A stretch of DNA of 44,779 nt from an uncultured Succinivibrionaceae bacterium (GCA_900539665.1 UQCV01000010.1:1-44779); one strand, 5' to 3'. Counted from the stretch's first letter, positions 35,791 through 44,411 are shown. The notes: a model not told the origin generated them from the sequence alone. Made by a program: numbers and translations.

Positions 35791-35947
35791 TGACTGCCCC
35801 CACGGGCAAGCCCGTGGGGTTCTGATTGTCAAATGTAGCTTGTAATCGTACACCATTTTCAGCCTTTGGAGTTACAAGTGTAAATCTGTTTGAATCAGGA
35901 CTTTCATTACCAAAGAGTCCTACGACCACATTAGCGGTAAATTTCTG
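35791..35947 (-). repeat. 157-bp hairpin-ended repeat, copy B
   Basis: Runs from TGACTGC to TAAATTTCTG on the plus strand; nearly identical to 40687-40843 (about five differences in 157). It starts with a near-perfect hairpin CCCCACGGGC-AA-GCCCGTGGGG. Outside the unit the two copies have nothing in common. Read on the minus strand, an open frame crosses it (…VVGLFGNESPDSN…) and ends in the hairpin (PTGLPVGAV). I interpret it as the 3' end/omega-RNA region of an IS200/IS605-type TnpB element whose gene is gone. Confidence 0.85.
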
Positions 35948-36126
35948 ATTTCTGAAGTGGGATTTGGTCCAATTGTCTAGGTCCATTTGGTCGAGGTACA
36001 AATTTAGGATATGATTTTTAAAAGGTTAAAGCTTAAAGCTTTTAATTTTAAAACCAAAAATCCAAGGGGATAACTCAAAAACTAAGACTCTGAACTTCAA
36101 CTTCGTAAAGAAAGGTTTTTTGGTAA

Positions 36127-37917
36127 CTAAAGCGCCGTTAAGGCCTTAAATAATTCTTCAAGCTCTAAAGATATGTCCTCACGGGCTTTATTACTAGTTA
36201 AAGCTGATGCTTGGCGCGCTAAAACTATAATGCGTTCATATAGCTGCACTTCCCGTGGATTATCAAAGTTAATAGCCCGATATGGGATGGTAGATAAAGG
36301 TTTTTCTGCAAAAACTACTACCCCGCCTTTAACTACGCCCACGTTTTTAATCCATGTAAAAACCATGTGGCTTGAGAGCCACGCTAAGATATACCAAATA
36401 TCTTCACGGCAGTCGTCGTTAGGCACTAAAGCTACGATATCTTGCACTGGCATAATGTAGCTTGGCGCTACACAAAATCTAATGTAGTTACGGGCCGTAA
36501 TACGTTCCTTGCAAGGCACTAGTAACCGAGGTTTGGGTCTTTTAAAGAGCTTTTGGCTGCGCGGAAAGGCAAATTCCCACAACTTTAATTTTTGACCGTA
36601 ATCATAGCGCCCTTCTAATTCCGTTTTGTGCGCTTCGAATCTTTTCCAGGCCGTAGGAAACTTGGCTTGAAATTTAGCTTGAGTTAACTTTTCTTGTAGG
36701 AAGAAGTAGCGCGCTTCTTTCGTGTAACCATAACGGACTAGGTCTTTTGATTTTATTACTCTAATCAAAGCCTCTTGTTCTTGAGGTGGTAAATCATAGT
36801 CGGTAAAGTTAAACGTGGCATCATGTCCTGAGACCATGCCACTTCCAATATCTAAGACATCGCCTAGCGTCGTGATTAAACCATTTTTTGGGGTGCAGGC
36901 TTTTTTTAATCGATCTAATTCGCTTTGGGTTTTCTTACTTATAAGGCGCCATAGACCATCAGCAGTAAATTGCGTAATAGCTTCCGTAGTAAAGTGCGAA
37001 AGTTGTAGCCCTTCTGGAAGTTTGACCCATCTTTTAGGGAACGTATGCACTAATAACGGAATTTCTTTAGCGTCCTGCGGGGTTAATATGGGGTTATAGT
37101 TTTGGACCTTGTTTTGCTTGTATGCTTGATTAGAGCTATCTAAGTTGCTTTTTCTATCTAAGGGATTGGATTTACTTAAGTTATTAGAGCTATTAGAAGT
37201 ATTAGAATTAGTAACATCTTCCTCGAGCTGAGATTCACTTTCTTTAGACTCAGAGTTTTGTTTTACTCCAAACTTAACATAATGAAAAATTACCACAGAG
37301 GTGTTGACGTCTTCAAAGATATCATTTTCTTGAAAGGTAAAGATTTGTTTTAAGTAACCATGTTCGGCCATATAGCGTCTCATACCTTGAGCATGCATAT
37401 TGTTTAACCAATAGTCGCTCACGATAAAGATTAGCTCCCCACCTGGCTTTAAATGGGCAATGGCTTTTAAAATAAAGGCAAAAGAGTAATCACAGTAGTG
37501 ATTACAGTACTTACTCCATAATGGATCTGCCTCGAGCAGTTCTTGTTCAGCTTTAGGGATATGGCGCCATTTAACGTAAGGTGGATTACCAATAATTAAA
37601 TCGTAAGTAAATTCTTGGGGCTCAAGTGGAACTTCTAAAAAGTCTTGCTTCTTTATTTTGGTGTTTCGTTTTATTAACGCGGGGTCTATTTCATAAGCCG
37701 TAATATGCCTAAAGCCAGCCTTACTTAAAGCTTGTACAAATACCCCTTCACCGGCGCATGGTTCTAACACTTTTGCGCTAGTAGAAACAGAGGTTAAGGA
37801 GAGCATAAATCTTGCGAGATCAGGGGGAGTAAAATATTGCCCTAAATCGCTATTTGTGGAATTAGCTTTAAGTTTGCGAGGTGCAGGTTTGGCAGTACTT
37901 TTAAGAAAAGATGGCAT
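36127..37917 (-). CDS. TaqI-type N6-adenine DNA methyltransferase
   Basis: A 596-residue gamma-class amino-methyltransferase. A FTPPDLARFM lead, motif I VLEPCAGEGVF (50-60), the acidic AYEID, and motif IV NPPY (111-114, in IIGNPPYVKW) are visible; LKPGGELIFIVSDYW is the following strand. Residues about 215-272 are a Ser/Asn-rich insertion. The C-terminal half (GLITTLGDVLDIGSGMVSG..., RPKPRLLVPCKERI) is a TaqI-like target-recognition domain. No endonuclease gene adjoins it, so it is either a solitary methylase or one with anti-restriction or regulatory use. The start is the ATG at 37917. An IS-derived repeat lies just beyond its 3' end. Confidence 0.85.
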   Translation of the reverse strand: MPSFLKSTAKPAPRKLKANSTNSDLGQYFTPPDLARFMLSLTSVSTSAKVLEPCAGEGVFVQALSKAGFRHITAYEIDPALIKRNTKIKKQDFLEVPLEPQEFTYDLIIGNPPYVKWRHIPKAEQELLEADPLWSKYCNHYCDYSFAFILKAIAHLKPGGELIFIVSDYWLNNMHAQGMRRYMAEHGYLKQIFTFQENDIFEDVNTSVVIFHYVKFGVKQNSESKESESQLEEDVTNSNTSNSSNNLSKSNPLDRKSNLDSSNQAYKQNKVQNYNPILTPQDAKEIPLLVHTFPKRWVKLPEGLQLSHFTTEAITQFTADGLWRLISKKTQSELDRLKKACTPKNGLITTLGDVLDIGSGMVSGHDATFNFTDYDLPPQEQEALIRVIKSKDLVRYGYTKEARYFFLQEKLTQAKFQAKFPTAWKRFEAHKTELEGRYDYGQKLKLWEFAFPRSQKLFKRPKPRLLVPCKERITARNYIRFCVAPSYIMPVQDIVALVPNDDCREDIWYILAWLSSHMVFTWIKNVGVVKGGVVVFAEKPLSTIPYRAINFDNPREVQLYERIIVLARQASALTSNKAREDISLELEELFKALTAL

Positions 37918-38151
37918 AAAAATCCTAAAATGCGGCTTAAAACGTTTTTAGAGTCCAAAGTTTGGACTGTATTTTACACGTTTTAATGAAGGTTTAGCAC
38001 TATTTAACCTAGAGCATGGCGCTTTTAAGGTTTCCAACCTTATTCTAGCTTGTGGTTTTTAAAAACCAAAGCTTACTGTGCTTAGTAGCCTAATTGTGTT
38101 TTTCATAGCGCTACAGCTATACTTTTTCTGAGCACTGTAATATTACTTTCC

Positions 38152-39549
38152 TTAATCCCGCTCCCACCAATTACGCATAGACCATTGTGAAAATGGTCTT
38201 CTGAGGCGATAGTCGTAACTTGGCCCGGCAATAGCTTCAGCCAATGCGAAAATAATATTGATGAGGAAAATAGTGAACCGCACTAGCATCACGAAGATAA
38301 AGGCGATAATAGTCCAAATAATTAACGCCATGGTCTTTGGTAAATGCCGGAAACGATAAGCGGTGTCTTTAATAAAGATAGTCAGTGCACTAGCGTACAT
38401 ATCTTTTGTGTCAACCGTATCATCAAGCTTGAAATTTGGTTTATCGTCAAGCGACCCGCAAGCGGCGAACATACGTCTTAAATCAGAAGCCTTACTTATA
38501 TTGTAAAGAGGTACTCGTTCAAGATCTGAACACCCTTCGAACATCGAAGACATATCGCTAATATGCGAAGTATCAATTAGGGGGGCTTTTTTGAGGTTCT
38601 TTAAATTATAAAATAAACCTCTTAAAGACCGAACACGCACGCCTGGAATAATCTTAAAATTAATTTCCTTAAGTTTATTTCGTGATTTGCGATCCATCTT
38701 GGCAAAGGGAGATGTTCTCTTCGTGGTATTGTAGTTGATGGTTAAAGTTTTTAGAGTCCCTTCTTCCATCGCTTTTGTGATATCTTGCGTGAGTTCTAAA
38801 GGTGAATTAAGCACGGGATTACGCTTGCGATACGGGCAGTTAAAGAACATTTCAGCCATATTCTTGGCCCTGGAAAAATCAAATTCAGGAATTTCCTCAA
38901 GCGCGCGGCATGACATAAACATTCGGCTAACGTCTGAAACATGAGAAGTATCCATAAGTGGCAATCTAGTAAGCGCAGTAGCCCCTAAAAACATGGCGCT
39001 GGCACTAACAACAGAACTCATATCAAGCGCCGGAATAGTAGTTAAAGCTACTGCGTTCATAAACATTGAACTCATGTTCCAAACTTTTGAGGTATCAAGT
39101 TTTGGGATTGTTTTGAGCGAACCGCAACCACAAAACATACCACTCATATTGTTGCAGCTTGAGGTATCAAAGGCCGGAATTTCCTTTAGTTGAGTGCAAC
39201 CTAAAAACATACGGTTCATGTCTTTAACGCGGGAAGTATCAAATAAAGGCACTTCTTGAAGGGAGCTACAGCCATAAAACATGCCGGCAGTTGACTCTAC
39301 CTGTTCACCTAAAATTATGGGGCATGTGATGCGTTTTAACGTGTTAAGCCCAGAAAACGGACTATTACTTCCAAGGCAGACATCAGGATTAAGCGGATTA
39401 TATTCCATCTTTATTTGGTAATTGATGGTGATAGAATCAAATTCTCCATTTTGGAGGCGTGACCCAAAATTTGAACCTAAAACATTGGGATCGGTGATGA
39501 CGATATTACGGATAGAGTCTTGCTCTTCTTTAAATGAAAAATAACCCAT
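38152..39549 (-). CDS. DUF285 (BspA-like) repeat protein with C-terminal membrane anchor
   Basis: A 465-residue protein containing many ~22-residue repeats of the form MSxMFxGCxxLxxIPxxDTSxVxxM, the DUF285 (Mycoplasma/BspA-like leucine-rich) repeat, at about 100-260 and 320-400. Two copies of a lead-in module (…NPVLNSPLELTQDIT… and the N-terminal IVITDPNVLGSNFGSRLQ) precede the repeat blocks. There is no signal peptide; two hydrophobic segments at about 409-445 (TMALIIWTIIAFIFVMLV, IFLINIIFALAEAIAG) anchor the C-terminus. AGGA precedes the ATG. It follows a sibling gene by 71 bp on the same strand, probably co-transcribed. Such repeats mediate binding in surface proteins, but here the topology suggests a cytoplasmic or inverted orientation. 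Confidence 0.8.
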   Translation of the reverse strand: MGYFSFKEEQDSIRNIVITDPNVLGSNFGSRLQNGEFDSITINYQIKMEYNPLNPDVCLGSNSPFSGLNTLKRITCPIILGEQVESTAGMFYGCSSLQEVPLFDTSRVKDMNRMFLGCTQLKEIPAFDTSSCNNMSGMFCGCGSLKTIPKLDTSKVWNMSSMFMNAVALTTIPALDMSSVVSASAMFLGATALTRLPLMDTSHVSDVSRMFMSCRALEEIPEFDFSRAKNMAEMFFNCPYRKRNPVLNSPLELTQDITKAMEEGTLKTLTINYNTTKRTSPFAKMDRKSRNKLKEINFKIIPGVRVRSLRGLFYNLKNLKKAPLIDTSHISDMSSMFEGCSDLERVPLYNISKASDLRRMFAACGSLDDKPNFKLDDTVDTKDMYASALTIFIKDTAYRFRHLPKTMALIIWTIIAFIFVMLVRFTIFLINIIFALAEAIAGPSYDYRLRRPFSQWSMRNWWERD

Positions 39550-39620
39550 ATTTGATCCTAATCCTAACTTTAACTAAAATTCTCTTTCCATTAAATAGAG
39601 CTTAAAGAGCCTTAAAAAGC

Positions 39621-40631
39621 TTATTTTTGGGATTGAGCTTCTTTGGAAGGAGCATTATCAGTTACTTTTACGGCAGTTGCCATATGCGCCTCAACAGGCA
39701 TTGTTTTCACGCGCATACTATCATTCTCAAAATCATAAATATTTTCCCACTCAGAGCGAGCCTTTTGGGTTAAAAGGTTAGACTTGTTAAAGGTTCCATT
39801 CATGGTTTTAGCGCTTGAGGTATCGAGGAGTGGTAGTTTTTCTAAAGCCCAAGTGTCCGCAAACATTCGGTCAAAGTCTTCAACCTTACTCGTATCAAAT
39901 TTAGGGATGGCCTTAATTACGTGCGCCCCTGAAAACATCCACTTAGTATATTTTAAGTTTGGAGTTTTAAAATTAGGGACTTCTTTTAATGCATAAGCTC
40001 GGGCAAACATGCCACGCATATCGGTAACGTTTAAGGTGTTATATGTTGGAATGTGTTCTAACTTCTCGCAATGCTGAAACATATAACTCATATCAGTTAC
40101 GTTTGAAGTGTCATAAAGAGGTACTGACTCTAAGGATACATTCCACGCGAAAAGACTTTTCATGGAAGTAACGTTACGAGTTTCCATTACCGGGCCTGCT
40201 TTTAACTCCGATAAAGCAGCAAACATGCAATCAAATGAAGTACCATTGGGGCCGGCTATAATCTTAAATGGAATTTCTCTAATTGGTTTTTCTAGATTCG
40301 CTAAATGAAATGGATTGCTCCTATTTACGACTTTATGGTCATATTCAGGAACTTCATCTCCTTTAGTGCAGCTTAAAGGGAAATTCATGGTAAGCGAATG
40401 TAGCGTACCGTCGATAATTCCCTTAAGAATCTCTGGAGTAATATCTTCTGGACTATTTAACACTGGGTTTTGCGCCCGACTCGCATCAAAGTACCAAAAC
40501 CCACCACCGATAGCGGCCACAAGAGCAATTAGATTTACAATCTTTGGGTTGAGATGCTTCTTCGGTCCTAAGTCAGACTTAAATGAATCGGTTCTATTAG
40601 AGTTTGAGCTTTGGTTTGAAGTTTGAGACAC
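39621..40631 (-). CDS. DUF285 repeat protein with N-terminal membrane anchor
   Basis: A 336-residue protein from a GTG start with AAGGA 7 nt upstream. Its ~30-residue Ser/Asn-rich N-terminus is followed by one membrane helix (about 32-48), then NPVLNSPEDITPEILKGIID, the same lead-in module as in the downstream sibling, and about six DUF285 repeats (DTSNVTDMSYMFQHCEKLEHIP...). No lipobox and no cleavage site, so it is probably a type II membrane protein with its repeats outside. The 157-bp IS-derived repeat ends 55 bp upstream of the start and may have replaced the original promoter. Confidence 0.8.
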   Translation of the reverse strand: MSQTSNQSSNSNRTDSFKSDLGPKKHLNPKIVNLIALVAAIGGGFWYFDASRAQNPVLNSPEDITPEILKGIIDGTLHSLTMNFPLSCTKGDEVPEYDHKVVNRSNPFHLANLEKPIREIPFKIIAGPNGTSFDCMFAALSELKAGPVMETRNVTSMKSLFAWNVSLESVPLYDTSNVTDMSYMFQHCEKLEHIPTYNTLNVTDMRGMFARAYALKEVPNFKTPNLKYTKWMFSGAHVIKAIPKFDTSKVEDFDRMFADTWALEKLPLLDTSSAKTMNGTFNKSNLLTQKARSEWENIYDFENDSMRVKTMPVEAHMATAVKVTDNAPSKEAQSQK

Positions 40632-40686
40632 AGCTTCATCCTTATATTCAGCTTCATGGCAAGTCTCTCGGGCGGTTTGGGCCTTC

Positions 40687-40843
40687 TGACTGCTCCCACG
40701 GGCAAGCCCGTGGGGTTCTGATTGTCAAGTGTAGCTTGTAATCGTACACCATTTTCAGGCTTTGGAGTTACAAGTGTAAATATGTTTGAATCAGGACTTT
40801 CATTACCAAAGAGTCCTACGACCACATTAGCGATAAATTTCTG
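40687..40843 (-). repeat. 157-bp hairpin-ended repeat, copy C
   Basis: Same unit as 35791-35947, beginning TGACTGCTCCCACGGGCAAG and ending TAAATTTCTG. The hairpin CCCACGGGC-AA-GCCCGTGGG is perfect. Both ends stop exactly where copy B stops, which defines the element. A minus-strand frame through it continues into the DUF285 gene's upstream region and is not considered a gene. Confidence 0.85.
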
Positions 40844-40943
40844 TTTTACGACAAGGAAGTACAGTCAATCTTCCTAACGTTTAGATTATATATTGATCCA
40901 TGCTAATGTCAAGTGGTAGAATTATAGTTTTTCATAGAAAAGC

Positions 40944-40985
40944 GACTTTCATCCGACACACAAGCGTGTGGGTTTTACACCGCAA
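40944..40985 (+). repeat. IS200/IS605-like end hairpin of another type
   Basis: CATCC then a CACAC-AAG-CGTGTG hairpin, then GGGTTTTACACCGC. The TTCATCC-hairpin-GGGTTTTACACCGC layout matches what I know of right-end hairpins from IS1341/IS605-type TnpB elements. No tnpA or tnpB remains nearby. Confidence 0.45.
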
Positions 40986-41753
40986 TTTATAACACGCATT
41001 CGATTTCAAATACGCAAATACCCATTTACACTTTACGCACAGGGACAATCACAGTTTTATTTATTATTGTTAGGCCAGGCTCTAAAATGTTTTTTTACTG
41101 TGTTTCATGTAGCTGCCACTATTGATTTAAACAAAATAAAGTTTTGGTTTTAAAATTCAATGCCATAGCAATAAGAAAAAAAATTATGACTCTAGTTCTA
41201 AAGACGAGTAACGTACGCTCCGGTCCTTAAAGGGCGTTTTGCTTTTAAACTAGGTAAATAAAGGCCAATAGCCTAAGTCCGTAGAAGCAAACTGCATGCA
41301 ATATATTATAGGAAAAAATCTTCTTGTAAGCCTTGTTTTTAGGGAGATATACGTACCAAAGTAGACTTCGTGTACAGCATTTATATTTAAAAAAACTAGC
41401 TTTCTATGGAGGTTTATTGGTTTTTAAGGTTATGTTTTTGTTTTTACGATAGGTTTTGCCGTTCTCATTTTAAGATCTGCAATCTAGCTCTATCTCTGAG
41501 TTTTGGTTGATTTTTATTTCGCTACTTTTATTACTTTTGCTTCTAAGCTTTTATTTAAAACAATTGATAGGAGCAAGTAGTTTTAGTTCTATGAACTTGA
41601 AGGATTATTCTGGTTATTCGGGGCTTTTGAGCCTAAACTCATCCTAAACATCCACTAAAAATGTAAATTTTTCTTAAAAATTGACCGGACTCAGATAACT
41701 TTACGCTTTCAGGTGGTGTGAACGGACAAATACCGTGCGCTCTTAAAAAATTG
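40986..41753. other. Gap upstream of the permease
   Basis: About 770 bp, AT-rich, with no supported gene. I looked for a purine-type riboswitch ahead of the permease and saw no recognisable core. The short plus-strand frame at 40968 begins in an IS end and is not taken as a gene. Confidence 0.5.
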
Positions 41754-41762
41754 TGCTAGAAT
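41754..41762 (+). promoter_or_regulatory. Possible extended -10 of the permease gene
   Basis: TGC TAGAAT (41754-41762) is an extended -10; no good -35 is seen. It would give a leader of about 175 nt. Confidence 0.35.
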
Positions 41763-41943
41763 TCACTCAAATTTTTTTAGCTAGCGGAAGTTTATCATTT
41801 TTTCTAAGAACGGTTTGATTTTGGCTAAAACCCCTATCGATCCATTAATTGTGGCGTTAATGCGTGCATGATTTAATGTTTTAAAAAATGGCTCAATAGA
41901 TAACGACGCATGTAACCACTTCCTGCTTTGAGTAACATTCTCT

Positions 41944-43398
41944 ATGTCAGATACAGCAAAAAACAATTTAACTCAAGATTCAAAAGCTTCAACCATCCAA
42001 GCTTCAAATGACGCTTCTAATGGGGCCATAAAAAACTCCGCCTCCAATACCGACTATGCAACCGATTTAGTCTTTGGGCTTGAAGACCGTCCTCCTTTGA
42101 AGCAAACTTTATTCGCCGCCTTTCAGCATTTATTAGCTGTGTTTGTTGCGATTATCACACCACCTTTAATTATTGCCGGAGCCTTAGGTTTAAAGCTTGA
42201 AGAAACTAGTTATCTTGTTTCCATGGCTTTACTTGCTTCTGGCATCTCAACCTTTATTCAATGTCGCACTATAGGCAAGATTGGATGCGGGCTTTTGTGT
42301 ATTCAAGGGACCTCATTTTCATTTATCTCCCCAATTATCAGTGCCGGTTTAGCCGGTGGCTTAGCTTCAATCTTTGGGGCGGTAATTGCAGCTTCCACTG
42401 TTGAAATGTTTATTAGCCGCGTGCTTAAGTTTACCCGTAAGATAATCACTCCGCTCGTTTCTGGGATAGTAGTAACTTTAATCGGGATGAGCCTCATCAA
42501 AGTTGGTATCACCGCTTGTGGCGGTGGTTTTTTAGCTAAGGAAAATGGCACCTTCGGTTCAATGGAAAACTTAGGCTTGGCCACTATTGTAATCTTAGTT
42601 ACTTTGTTCTTTAACCGTAGCTCTAACAAATACTTACGTATGAGTTCTATTGTGCTTGGGTTAATCGCGGGTTTTGTGGCCGCAGCTTGTCTTGGACGCG
42701 TAGATTTTAATAGCATGGGTAACCTTGGTGGGTTTAATTTAGTAGTACCATTTAAGTATGGTTTAAGCTTTGACCCGGCTGCTATTATTGGCCTTGGGAT
42801 TGTATATTTAATTACCGCAATTGAAGCCTACGGTGACGTTACAGCGAACTCTCTTATTTCCGGACAGCCAATTGAAGGCCCTGTTTTTGAAAAGCGCGCC
42901 TCAGGTGGGATCTTAGCTGATGGCTTTAACTCCATGTTAGCTGGTTGCCTAAACTCTTTCCCTAATTCAATCTTTGCCCAAAACAACGGCATGATTCAAC
43001 TTACAGGGGTTGCTTCTCGCTACGTTGGGTATTTTATTGCGGCTATGCTCGTCATACTTGGGATGTTCCCTATCGTCGGTAAAGTCTTTGCTTTAATCCC
43101 AGATCCTGTTTTAGGTGGGGCAACCTTATTGATGTTTGGGACTGTAGCTGCAGCCGGTATTAAGATCATTTCAACCCAAAGAATGGATCGTAAAGCTATT
43201 TTAGTTATGGCTTTAAGTTTCTCTTTTGGTCTTTCTGTAGAATTAGTGCCTGAAATTTTAAACCACTTCCCTAAGACCATTTCCTCTATCTTCTCCTCAG
43301 GGATTACAACTGGTGGTTTGGTTGCTATTTTATCTAATGCGTTAATTCACATTAAAGAAGAACCAAAGAAAGAAGAAGTTAAAAAGGATGAGGCCTAG
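41944..43398 (+). CDS. Xanthine/uracil permease (NCS2 family)
   Basis: A 484-residue inner-membrane symporter. The first ~40 residues are polar; FGLEDRPPLKQTLFAAFQHLLAVF and then about 14 hydrophobic helices follow, as in UraA/XanQ. The family signature QNNGMIQLTGVASRYVG is at about 345-361 (Q-N-N/H-G form typical of xanthine permeases), and an acidic IEAYGDVTANS (about 299-309) supplies the conserved Glu of TM8. These support proton-coupled xanthine uptake; uracil or uric acid transport cannot be excluded. The Glu/Lys-rich tail (EEPKKEEVKKDEA) is cytoplasmic. No clear Shine-Dalgarno precedes the ATG. Single-gene unit. Confidence 0.9.
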   Translation: MSDTAKNNLTQDSKASTIQASNDASNGAIKNSASNTDYATDLVFGLEDRPPLKQTLFAAFQHLLAVFVAIITPPLIIAGALGLKLEETSYLVSMALLASGISTFIQCRTIGKIGCGLLCIQGTSFSFISPIISAGLAGGLASIFGAVIAASTVEMFISRVLKFTRKIITPLVSGIVVTLIGMSLIKVGITACGGGFLAKENGTFGSMENLGLATIVILVTLFFNRSSNKYLRMSSIVLGLIAGFVAAACLGRVDFNSMGNLGGFNLVVPFKYGLSFDPAAIIGLGIVYLITAIEAYGDVTANSLISGQPIEGPVFEKRASGGILADGFNSMLAGCLNSFPNSIFAQNNGMIQLTGVASRYVGYFIAAMLVILGMFPIVGKVFALIPDPVLGGATLLMFGTVAAAGIKIISTQRMDRKAILVMALSFSFGLSVELVPEILNHFPKTISSIFSSGITTGGLVAILSNALIHIKEEPKKEEVKKDEA

Positions 43399-43501
43399 AA
43401 GGAAGAAGCCAAGAAGAGTGTGGCTTAATCAATAGAGTCCTTAAGGGAAATGGCTTAGAAGCTCCCTGCTAAATAAAAGATTATTGCGTTAAACAATCAT
43501 G

Positions 43502-43540
43502 AGGTGATCAATAACGAAAGTTAAAAAGATCACCTAATTT
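43502..43540 (+). terminator. Hairpin after the permease
   Basis: AGGTGATC (43502-43509) pairs with GATCACCT (43528-43535), followed by AATTT. A second pair TGAGAT/ATCTCA follows within 30 bp. No long T run, so moderate support. Confidence 0.45.
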
Positions 43541-43573
43541 GAGATCATCTACTCTGATAATCTCAGATCAACT

Positions 43574-43861
43574 TCATGATAACCTACACATCTTCATTGG
43601 CGCATGCTTATCCCTATCATCCTCATTGTGTTTGTACGAATAGAAGAGCATGAAGCGGTGCTTCATATCATGGTACAAAGTGCCATAGAGTACGAATACA
43701 TGACTTTCACAATCCGGACAAGTCCAAATGATGAGTCAATCACTCAATATTTATCCCCGAAGCTCGGGATCAAGGTCCACATTCACCGACTCCCAAAGGT
43801 CGAACTCGCCCTTATGATGGCAGTGCGGGCACTCCATTTGTTCTTTGTGATACTTTGACAT
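43574..43861 (-). pseudogene. Decayed CpXC-domain protein gene
   Basis: The minus strand from ATG 43861 reads CPHCHHKGEFDLWESVNVDL then DPELRG, a stop (43751-43753), ILSD, a second stop (43736-43738), then LIIWTCPDCESHVFVLYG and TLYHDMKHRF, ending in TGA at 43574. The C-x-x-C pairs, LWESVNV-D-x-DPEL and LYHD are the CpXC domain, a zinc-ribbon-like family of unknown function common in gut anaerobes. Two in-frame stops split it. The 96-codon frame is otherwise continuous, so decay is recent. Confidence 0.7.
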
Positions 43862-43920
43862 GGGCTACATGTTTTATATTAGGTGGAGGATGATAAATCA
43901 TCCGTTATCTTATCTCAGCA

Positions 43921-44123
43921 AATATAACTCGAAATATAACTCGAAATATAACCGAAATACAACCGATTTATAACCGAAATATAACCGATTTGTAACCGAA
44001 ATATAACCGATTTGTAACCGATTTATAACCGAAATATAGCCGAAATATAGCCGAAATATAGCCGAATTATAGCCGAATTATAGCCGAATTATAGCCGAAT
44101 TATAACCGAATTATAACCGAATT
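43921..44123. repeat. 18-unit 11-bp tandem repeat
   Basis: Eighteen units with consensus ATAACCGAAWT, of which the first two are 12 bp (ATAACTCGAAAT), and the later ones shift to ATAGCCGAAT. The period is close to one helical turn, so every CCGA would face the same side. CCGA(A/T)-type variants come in blocks (GAAAT, GATTT, GAATT), indicating growth by unequal exchange. A CCGAATTAAATCGG sequence also occurs in the IS3 leader repeats at 6302 and 8234. Not a CRISPR: the unit is too short and lacks unique spacers. Confidence 0.9.
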
Positions 44124-44172
44124 GCGATGAAAATCATTTGAAAATAAGCCGACTCACATACTTGCTCATTGA

Positions 44173-44214
44173 TTCTGACTGCTCCCACGGGCAAGCCCGT
44201 GGGAGCAGTCAGAA
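44173..44214. repeat. Perfect 42-nt palindrome made of the repeat's hairpin
   Basis: TTCTGACTGCTCCCACGGGC (44173-44192), AA, then its exact complement in reverse (44195-44214). It contains the hairpin and the TGACTGC end of the 157-bp repeat on both sides, as if two such ends had been joined. The remainder of the repeat is absent. Confidence 0.9.
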
Positions 44215-44411
44215 AGGGCTTCGCGTATGGTGTAATCGTCATACTGCTTCGTGGTGTCAGGGAAGAGCGTACCACCAGGCAACTCATGCATCGTCTTATT
44301 GCGTATGATAGAGTCGATATAATTGGTGTAAATTTAAAAAATTGGGCCACGCCCTAATAAACCTTGTAAAATATTAATTACCAACATTCATATTTATATA
44401 AGGAAAGGGAA

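Noticed and set aside
35723..36001. 92-codon minus-strand frame with VVGLFGNESPDSN and PTGLPVGAV
   Set aside because: It is created by the 157-bp repeat; the same peptide recurs at 40.7 kb with different flanks, so it is a mobile-element end, not a host gene.
40568..40825. 85-codon minus-strand frame upstream of the DUF285 gene
   Set aside because: Same repeat-encoded peptide, running out of frame into the DUF285 gene start.
40968..41153. 61-codon plus-strand frame
   Set aside because: Starts inside an IS-end hairpin with no ribosome site and no familiar domain.
41763..41943. Purine-type riboswitch before the permease
   Set aside because: The leader is long enough, but no recognisable aptamer core or terminator/antiterminator pair was seen.
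43604..43858. 84-codon plus-strand frame
   Set aside because: It is the shadow of the CpXC pseudogene on the opposite strand, which shows recognisable C-x-x-C motifs.
43921..44123. CRISPR array
   Set aside because: The 11-bp units are contiguous with no unique spacers, and no cas gene is present.
44169..44357. 62-codon plus-strand frame through the palindrome
   Set aside because: It begins within the palindrome and has no domain or ribosome site.
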